Assembly: GCA_964593065.1 (NCBI GenBank) | Contig: CAZQGO010000003.1 | Coordinates: forward strand, 62,001-126,000 | DNA length: 64,000 nt | Direction of reading: 5' to 3' | DNA from: CAZQGO01 sp964593065 | GTDB taxonomy: Bacteria; Oederibacteriota; JAAXVQ01 | In this document: positions 58,837 through 64,000 of the stretch, in pieces | How positions within the stretch are numbered: position 1 is the first letter of the stretch | How the letters are laid out: each line of letters starts with the position of its first letter | Translations under genes and position numbers: made by a program | The notes under the pieces: model-generated | Told to the model about the DNA's origin: nothing | The model's database searches: none | What the model saw: only the letters and a program-made list of their open reading frames with translations

Positions 58837-59274
58837 ATGACAGAGCACGTAGCCGACCACGACGCAAGCCGCCGGTTAAAGGGCCAGAAGAAAATATTGA
58901 TCGTGGATGATGATCCGGACATCGTCACCCTGATCCGGATCTTCCTGGAGCAGGAGGGTTATCAGATTCTCCTGGCGTATGACGGCCTGGAGGCCTTGGC
59001 CAAGGTCGCGGAGGGACGGCCGGACCTGATCGTCCTGGACATCATGATGCCCAAGGTGGACGGCTGGGTCGTGTGCCACAGCGTAAAAAGCAACGAAGCC
59101 ACCCAGTACATGAAGATCATCATTCTTTCGGCCAAGACGCAAATTCATGCCCGGCTCAAGGGCCTGTATATCCTCCAGGCCGACATGTACATGACCAAGC
59201 CGTTTGAACTGGAGGAACTTTCCGCCAACATCCGCCAGCTCCTGCACATCAAGGACGCGGTTCCGGGTTCCTAA
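58837..59274 (+). CDS. Stand-alone response regulator (receiver domain)
   Basis: A 145-residue receiver domain. Acidic residues in LIVDDDPD (24-26), phosphorylated D68 in VLDIMMPKVDGW, Ser in IIILSAKT and Lys in DMYMTKPFELEEL complete the active site. No output domain, so it must act by protein contact, like CheY or DivK. GGGGAGG lies 9 bases upstream of the ATG. No kinase is adjacent. Confidence 0.92.
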   Translation: MTEHVADHDASRRLKGQKKILIVDDDPDIVTLIRIFLEQEGYQILLAYDGLEALAKVAEGRPDLIVLDIMMPKVDGWVVCHSVKSNEATQYMKIIILSAKTQIHARLKGLYILQADMYMTKPFELEELSANIRQLLHIKDAVPGS

Positions 59275-59362
59275 CGCAAACCCGGCGTCTTCCCGCCCCG
59301 GAATGCCTCCCGGGGTCGCGGTGGCCGACGCGGCCGTCATTCCTTCCGGTATGAGGTGAAGC

Positions 59363-60922
59363 ATGCGGCAAGCCTGGGGTTCACGTCTCGGCGTCATCAT
59401 GGCCGTGGCCGGCTCGGCTCTGGGTCTGGGCAATTTCCTCCGTTTCCCCGTCCAGGCCGCCCAGAACGGCGGCGGCGCCTTCATGATTCCCTACTTCGTT
59501 TCCCTCCTGCTGCTGGGGATTCCCTTGATGTGGATCGAGTGGACGCTGGGCCGTTTCGGAGGCGGATTCGAACATTCCACCGCGCCCGGCATTTTTCACA
59601 ACGCCTGGAACAAGAACCGCTTCATCAAGTATTTCGGCGTCATCGGCATTTTCGGCCCGCTGGTGATCTTCATCTATTACACCTATGTCGAGTCCTGGCT
59701 GCTGGCGTACAGTTTCTTCGCCTTAAGCGGCAAATATTTCGGCGCGGGCACCGAAATGGCCATGAAATCCTTTCTGGGCGGTTTCCAGGGCCTGGAAAAA
59801 AACGCCTACTTCCAGAACATCGGCACGGCCTACTTTTTTTTCCTCATCACCTTTATCCTCAATGTCAGCGTCATCTTTTACGGCATTCGGGGCGGCATCG
59901 AGCGGCTGTGCAAGTTCGCCCTGCCCATGCTCCTGATCTTCGCCGTGATTATCCTCCTGCGGGTGATCTCCCTGGGCACCCCGGATCCGGCCCGGCCGGA
60001 ATGGAGCATTGGCCGCGGGTTCGGTTTTCTCTGGAACCCGGATTTTTCGGCCCTGGGCAGCGCCAAAACCTGGCTGGCCGCCGCCGGCCAAATTTTCTTC
60101 TCCTTGAGCGTCGGCATCGGGGTAATCCTGACGTACGCCAGTTACCTGAAAAAGGAGGACGACGTGGTGCTGTCCGGCCTGACGGCCGTCAGCACCAACG
60201 AGTTTGCGGAAGTCATCCTGGGCGGCAGCATCATCATTCCCATGGCTTACGCCTTTTTCGGCCCGGTGAATATCCATGCCATCGCGCAAAGCGGCGCCTT
60301 CAATTTAAGCTTTGTCACCATGCCCCTGATTTTCGAAAAAATCCCCTGGGGCGCGCTCTTCGCCTTCCTGTGGTTCGCCCTGCTTTTTCTGGCCGGGGTC
60401 ACCTCTTCGGTGTCCCTGGCCCAGCCGGCGGTGGCTTTCCTGGAGGATGAATTCAACTTGGACCGCAGGCGGGCGGCCTGGATCTTCGGCCTGGCGGCCT
60501 TTGTGCTCTGCCAGCCCGCCATCTTCGGATTGTCGCGCGGCGTGGTGGACGAATTGGATTTCTGGGGCGGGACCTTCTGCCTGGTGCTTTTTGGAACCAT
60601 CGAGGCCGTGCTGTTCGCCTGGATCTTGGGCATGGACAAGGCCTGGGAGGAGATTCACAGCGGCGCGGAATTGCGCGTGCCGGCGGTGTACAAATTCATC
60701 ATCAAATACATCACGCCGCTCTTTCTGCTCGCCATCCTGGGATTCTGGCTGGTCCAGGAAGGGCTTCCCACCCTGCTGATGAAAAACGTATCCCCGGCCA
60801 ACCGCCCGGTCGTGTTGGCGGTGCGCCTGATGCTGCTGGCGATCTTCGCGGGTTTGGCCTGGAGCGTGCGCATGGCCTGGCGCCGGCGACGCGGGGCGGA
60901 GCCGCCGGAGGTGAAACCATGA
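59363..60922 (+). CDS. Sodium-dependent transporter of the NSS (SNF) family
   Basis: A 519-residue, 11-12-helix LeuT-fold transporter for amino acids or related solutes, driven by Na+. GVIMAVAGSALGLGNFLRFP in helix 1 is the Na+-site motif; YYTYVESWLLAYSFF and FFSLSVGIGVILTYASYLKK follow (helices 3 and 6). Substrate not assigned. GAGGTGA precedes the ATG. A 38-residue membrane microprotein overlaps its stop by four bases. Confidence 0.93.
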   Translation: MRQAWGSRLGVIMAVAGSALGLGNFLRFPVQAAQNGGGAFMIPYFVSLLLLGIPLMWIEWTLGRFGGGFEHSTAPGIFHNAWNKNRFIKYFGVIGIFGPLVIFIYYTYVESWLLAYSFFALSGKYFGAGTEMAMKSFLGGFQGLEKNAYFQNIGTAYFFFLITFILNVSVIFYGIRGGIERLCKFALPMLLIFAVIILLRVISLGTPDPARPEWSIGRGFGFLWNPDFSALGSAKTWLAAAGQIFFSLSVGIGVILTYASYLKKEDDVVLSGLTAVSTNEFAEVILGGSIIIPMAYAFFGPVNIHAIAQSGAFNLSFVTMPLIFEKIPWGALFAFLWFALLFLAGVTSSVSLAQPAVAFLEDEFNLDRRRAAWIFGLAAFVLCQPAIFGLSRGVVDELDFWGGTFCLVLFGTIEAVLFAWILGMDKAWEEIHSGAELRVPAVYKFIIKYITPLFLLAILGFWLVQEGLPTLLMKNVSPANRPVVLAVRLMLLAIFAGLAWSVRMAWRRRRGAEPPEVKP

Positions 60923-61035
60923 CCCCCGGAGGCTGGATCTTCCTGCTCCTGTCCTGGGGCTTCATCCTGGGGCTGACCGTTTTTTGTTTTTGGAAGGTCC
61001 TGCGCAAAAAGGACGACGACCGTAATCGCGGGTAA
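60919..61035 (+). CDS. MetS-like transporter microprotein
   Basis: A 38-residue protein, MTPGGWIFLLLSWGFILGLT then VFCFWKVLRKKDDDRNRG: one helix and a basic-acidic tail. Its ATG overlaps the NSS transporter stop (ATGA). The Methionine/alanine importer small subunit (MetS) genes have the same place and build, following NSS transporters. No start signal other than coupling is visible. Confidence 0.8.
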   Translation: MTPGGWIFLLLSWGFILGLTVFCFWKVLRKKDDDRNRG

Positions 61036-61043
61036 TCCGCCGG

Positions 61044-62567
61044 CTACAGGGGCCTGACGCGTATGGCCTTGGGGGAGACCGGGCATTTCACTTCACAAAT
61101 CCCGCAGCCGACGCACAGCTGCGGGTCCACCGCCGGCACCCGGACCGGCTGACCCAGCCGGTTCGGCCGCCGTTCCACCTTGATGGCCTTGTGGCTCACC
61201 GGGCAATGTTCCTCGCACACGATGCATTCTTGACCCGTGGACCACGGCAGGCACAGACTGCGGTCTATGACCGCCAGGCCCATTTTCGTGCGCAGCTTTT
61301 CCTGCAGACGCAAACGCTCAATCGCGCCCGTGGGGCAAACCTGCCCGCAGAGCGTGCACTGGTATTCGCAATAACTGAGTTCCGTCGCCAGCCTCGGCGT
61401 CCAAACGCCCTCGGCCCCGCTCTCCCAGGCGGCCGGCTGGAGCACGTTGGTCAGACACACCTTCATGCAGTTCCCGCACCGCACGCACCGTTGCACAAAC
61501 TCGCGTTCCGGCAGCGCTCCCGGCGGACGCAGCACCGGGCGGACGGCCGGAGTTCCCGCGGCCGTCCGCCGCGCGCCCAGGGTGAACAATCCCAGCACGC
61601 CAGCCAGCCAGCGCAGGAACTGCGCGCGGGTCAACCGTCCCGGCGCCTCGGGGTCTCGAGCGGCCCGGGCGCGGGGCGGGCCCGAAAAGGTGAAGGCCGA
61701 ACGGCCGCCCGGGCAATCGGCCACGCAGTCGAAACACATGACGCATTCGGCCGAGAGGGTGGATTGGTCCGCGCGGATGGCATTGACCCGGCACAAGTCC
61801 CGGCAAACCGCGCAATTTGCCGGGCAGGCCTCGGACACCCGGCGCAGGCGCGCGAATTTGGACACCAGGCCCAGCAGGGCCCCCAGGGGGCACAGGTACC
61901 GGCACCAAAACCTGCGGCGCAGGAGCGCGGCGGCGAGGAGCAGGACCAGCATGACCAGGATGATCGACGCATGGGGAAAGACCGGATGGCTGATGTCCAA
62001 AAAATGCTCCTGCAGCCATTGATACAGGCCCGCCAAGGGAGCGTAGAAATCCGTGGACTGCAGGAGCACCGCAAAGGCGCGGTCCACCAGGCGGTTGACC
62101 GCGGGATGGACGTTGAAGGAAAAAGCCCGGACGAACACCGCGAGCGGATCGAACAGCCAGGCAAGCTGCAGGCCCGCCGCCGCCAGCAGGGCCAGGCCTC
62201 CCAGCAGGAAATATTTGAGGAAGCGTCCGCGCCCGGGCTCGCGCTCCCGGTTTTTCCGCCAGGGAGATGCGAGGCGCGCCACCAGATCCTGCAGGGTTCC
62301 GAGAGGGCAAAACCAGCCGCAGAACACGCGCCCGAACACGAACGTCACCGCCAGCGTGGCCAAGGCCCACAGGAGCCCCGGCAGCCACAGGCGTTCCGCC
62401 AGCGCCGTGATCCCCATCACCAGGGGGTCCAGCTGAAAGAGAAAACCGGGATTGATGAACCCGCGGAGGGGATATTGCGTCGTCCAGATAATATAGAGAA
62501 AGAGTCCGAACAGGAGAACCTGGACGATCCGCCGTCCCACGCGCAGGGGGGCTTGCCGCCGCAGCAT
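61044..62567 (-). CDS. Fused NapH/NapG-type polyferredoxin
   Basis: A 507-residue fusion. Residues 1-240 resemble NapH: four to five helices and two CxxxCP motifs at the membrane (FCGWFCPLG at 82-90, WCRYLCPLG at 221-229). Residues 245-290 hold two Cys clusters. Residues 311-345 form a signal-like segment, LTRAQFLRWLAGVLGLFTLG, and 345-507 resemble NapG (RPPGALPEREFVQRCVRCGN) with four 4Fe-4S CxxCxxCxxxC motifs. It likely carries electrons between quinone and a periplasmic partner. No nap reductase genes are nearby. It starts one base after the DUF362 stop. Confidence 0.85.
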   Translation of the reverse strand: MLRRQAPLRVGRRIVQVLLFGLFLYIIWTTQYPLRGFINPGFLFQLDPLVMGITALAERLWLPGLLWALATLAVTFVFGRVFCGWFCPLGTLQDLVARLASPWRKNREREPGRGRFLKYFLLGGLALLAAAGLQLAWLFDPLAVFVRAFSFNVHPAVNRLVDRAFAVLLQSTDFYAPLAGLYQWLQEHFLDISHPVFPHASIILVMLVLLLAAALLRRRFWCRYLCPLGALLGLVSKFARLRRVSEACPANCAVCRDLCRVNAIRADQSTLSAECVMCFDCVADCPGGRSAFTFSGPPRARAARDPEAPGRLTRAQFLRWLAGVLGLFTLGARRTAAGTPAVRPVLRPPGALPEREFVQRCVRCGNCMKVCLTNVLQPAAWESGAEGVWTPRLATELSYCEYQCTLCGQVCPTGAIERLRLQEKLRTKMGLAVIDRSLCLPWSTGQECIVCEEHCPVSHKAIKVERRPNRLGQPVRVPAVDPQLCVGCGICEVKCPVSPKAIRVRPL

Positions 62568-62568
62568 G

Positions 62569-63564
62569 TCAGACCCGGAAGGTTTGGATGTCGGCCGTTT
62601 TCAAATCCAGGCTGCCCAGGCCGCGTTTTGCTCCCAGGCGGATGTAGCCGATGCTCTCGGGCTCCAGGCCGAACAGGGTGGCCGCGTAGGCATCGGCCAA
62701 AACCGGGTCCGCGCTCGCGATGACGAGATGTTTCGGCTCCACGTCGGCCACATCGCCGCCCGTGGGCCCGTGTCGCAACAGGATCCGGTAGGCATCGATC
62801 ACGGTCAGGTCCGGGCGGATGAAGGCGGTCACGTCCACCAGTTTCTCGTCGATCTCCTGGTGCATGCTGCCCCGCCGGCCGCCGCACACGCCCATGAGGT
62901 TCTTCATCGACAAGGTCAGGCGGGTGAGCCCGTGGTGCTTGGCGACCGGAACGTTGATGAAGCAGTCGCAAGCCACGGCATCGCGGTACAGGGGCCAACC
63001 GTCCATGAGGCTGCCGCGGGGAAAGCGTGCGGTCAGAAAATTCCAGTCGCTGACGTAGTAGATTTGGCCGCCGGCCTTTCGGACCGCTTCCTGGATGCCG
63101 CTGTTGGCATAGGTGCGGCGGGCGTCGTTGCAGGGGTTGTCGAAAACCTTGACCGCCTTGGCGCCGGCCTCGCGGCAGAGGCTCACCAGCGCCGCCACCA
63201 CCTCCGGGTTGGTGTTGGCCGCCTGCTCCGGGGTGCGGTCCCAGCCGATGTTGGGCTTGACCACGACCACGTCCCCCGGACGCACGAAACGCGCGATGCC
63301 GCCCAAGGCCTCCACCGCCCGGCGGGTCAGCCGGTCGGGGTTTTCCCCCTTCGCCGCCGCCAGCTGGCAGTCGGTTTTCGCGGCGCGCGCCGGGCGCGGA
63401 TCCAGGGTCTTGCCCAGGGAACCCAGGGCCAGCGCCCCGGAGCGGCGCGCAAACAGGAACAGGCCCGAGACGGCGGCCAGGAGCTTGAGAAACCCGGCGC
63501 GGGACAGGGGAAGATGAAATAGTTTTTCCAGGCGGCGCGAGGCGAACCACCGGTAGACTTTCAT
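62569..63564 (-). CDS. DUF362 protein with Tat-like signal (Arg-Ala variant)
   Basis: A 331-residue DUF362 protein. The N-terminus has LSRAGFLKLLAAVSGLFLFA (SRAGFLK at 21-27), matching the Tat consensus S-R-R-x-F-L-K except that the second Arg is Ala, with hydrophobic region and an ARA-type cleavage site following. The DUF362 domain shows VVVKPNIGWDRTPEQAANTN, VFDNPCNDARRTYANSGIQE, VPVAKHHGLTRLTLSMKNLM and MHQEIDEKLVDVTAFIRPDL. It is overlapped by tatC (4 bases) and followed by the polyferredoxin gene. Confidence 0.88.
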   Translation of the reverse strand: MKVYRWFASRRLEKLFHLPLSRAGFLKLLAAVSGLFLFARRSGALALGSLGKTLDPRPARAAKTDCQLAAAKGENPDRLTRRAVEALGGIARFVRPGDVVVVKPNIGWDRTPEQAANTNPEVVAALVSLCREAGAKAVKVFDNPCNDARRTYANSGIQEAVRKAGGQIYYVSDWNFLTARFPRGSLMDGWPLYRDAVACDCFINVPVAKHHGLTRLTLSMKNLMGVCGGRRGSMHQEIDEKLVDVTAFIRPDLTVIDAYRILLRHGPTGGDVADVEPKHLVIASADPVLADAYAATLFGLEPESIGYIRLGAKRGLGSLDLKTADIQTFRV

Positions 63565-64000
63565 GGATACGCTTCCTCTCCGGGATGTTTTTTATTTTTC
63601 GCGGATTCCAGGCCCGCGGACAACAGGATACCCAGTTCGTACAGCAGCACCATGGGCAGCGCGAACAGCACCAGGTTGAACACGTCGGTGGTGGGCGTAA
63701 GCACGGCGGCCGCCACCAGCATCACGAACAGCACTTCCCGGCGCCGGCGCCGCAGGACTTTCGGCGTCAGCAGACCGGCCTGGGTGAGGGCGCCCACCAC
63801 GATGGGAATCTGGAAGACCCCGCCCCCCAGCAGCAGAATGGCCAGAACGAAGGACACGTAAAAATTCAGGGTCAGCATGGGTTCCGCCACCGCCCGCGAC
63901 AGCCCGAGCAGGAAGTGCAAGGCGGCGGGCACGAGGACCCAGTAGGCGAAGGCCGTACCGGCCGCGAACAAGGCCGCGGCCCCTGTCAGCCAGCCCAAGA
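63561..64000 (-). CDS. tatC: Sec-independent protein translocase TatC (5' end outside window)
   Basis: The C-terminal 146 residues or so of TatC, the receptor for twin-arginine signals. YVSFVLAILLLGGGVFQIPI, VLFVMLVAAAVLTPTTDVFN and LFALPMVLLYELGIL are helices 4-6 of the family. The start lies beyond position 64000. Its stop overlaps the DUF362 start (ATGA), so tatC is in one operon with two proteins that carry Tat-like motifs. Confidence 0.93.
   Translation of the reverse strand, partial: LGWLTGAAALFAAGTAFAYWVLVPAALHFLLGLSRAVAEPMLTLNFYVSFVLAILLLGGGVFQIPIVVGALTQAGLLTPKVLRRRRREVLFVMLVAAAVLTPTTDVFNLVLFALPMVLLYELGILLSAGLESAKNKKHPGEEAYP

Noticed and set aside
1..64000. CRISPR arrays, insertion sequences, prophage or integrase genes
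   Set aside because: No regularly spaced direct repeats, transposase, integrase or phage structural gene is visible anywhere in the window.

Overview
The window reads as one contiguous, gene-dense, high-GC chromosomal segment of a Gram-negative, largely anaerobic bacterium. The evidence is a class III (oxygen-sensitive) ribonucleotide reductase, a membrane polyferredoxin, several lipoproteins, a Tat translocase subunit, many c-di-GMP proteins (two GAF/HD-GYP enzymes, four PilZ proteins) and a tmRNA tag ending ELALAA. A Desulfobacterota (deltaproteobacterial) relative is my best guess, but this rests on gene style only. No transposase, prophage, CRISPR array or rRNA is visible. Most genes lie on the minus strand in tightly packed operons with frequent 1-4 base overlaps.

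Layout. 1-5.8 kb: der GTPase (cut by the window start), a DUF512 PDZ/radical-SAM protein, a glycogen-debranching enzyme, a membrane protein and uppP. 5.9-10.3 kb: two HD-GYP phosphodiesterase-type proteins on opposite strands around a small Cys-rich gene with a clear promoter/operator, then mntP. 10.4-20.5 kb: a TPR protein; then a minus-strand operon of a P-type proton ATPase, sugar:H+ symporter, GH15 glycosidase, HEAT protein and RecB-like nuclease; and a soluble histidine kinase. 20.7-29.4 kb: tmRNA (ssrA), two small membrane proteins, a DprE2/DprE1-like pair, smpB and rnr (trans-translation and RNA decay), then two PRC-barrel proteins around tRNA-Leu(CAG). 29.7-36 kb: two plus-strand membrane proteins, a TerB-like protein, and an NrdR-box-controlled nrd operon in which the glycyl-radical domain of NrdD is a separate 54-residue gene. 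36-47 kb: bactofilin-like membrane protein, a Gld-type ABC system with DUF4340, methyltransferase, DUF502, HAD phosphatase and an unusual lipoprotein. 47-59 kb: PhoH-like ATPase, ilvE, four PilZ proteins, a 1023-residue polytopic membrane protein, GNAT-type protein, a catalytically degenerate M23 protein, and small membrane/HEAT proteins. 58.8-64 kb: a lone response regulator, an NSS transporter with a micro-subunit, and a minus-strand operon tatC - DUF362 - fused NapH/NapG polyferredoxin.

The most unusual items are: (1) an interspersed, modular, hairpin-rich repeat with five copies, all in one orientation and all ending 13-37 bases 5' of a start codon; two copies 4.9 kb apart differ at only two of 272 positions; (2) the split class III ribonucleotide reductase; (3) two cotranscribed Fe-S/DUF362 proteins that share a Tat-like motif with Arg-Ala in place of Arg-Arg, next to tatC; (4) a proton pump/sugar symporter/glucosidase operon.
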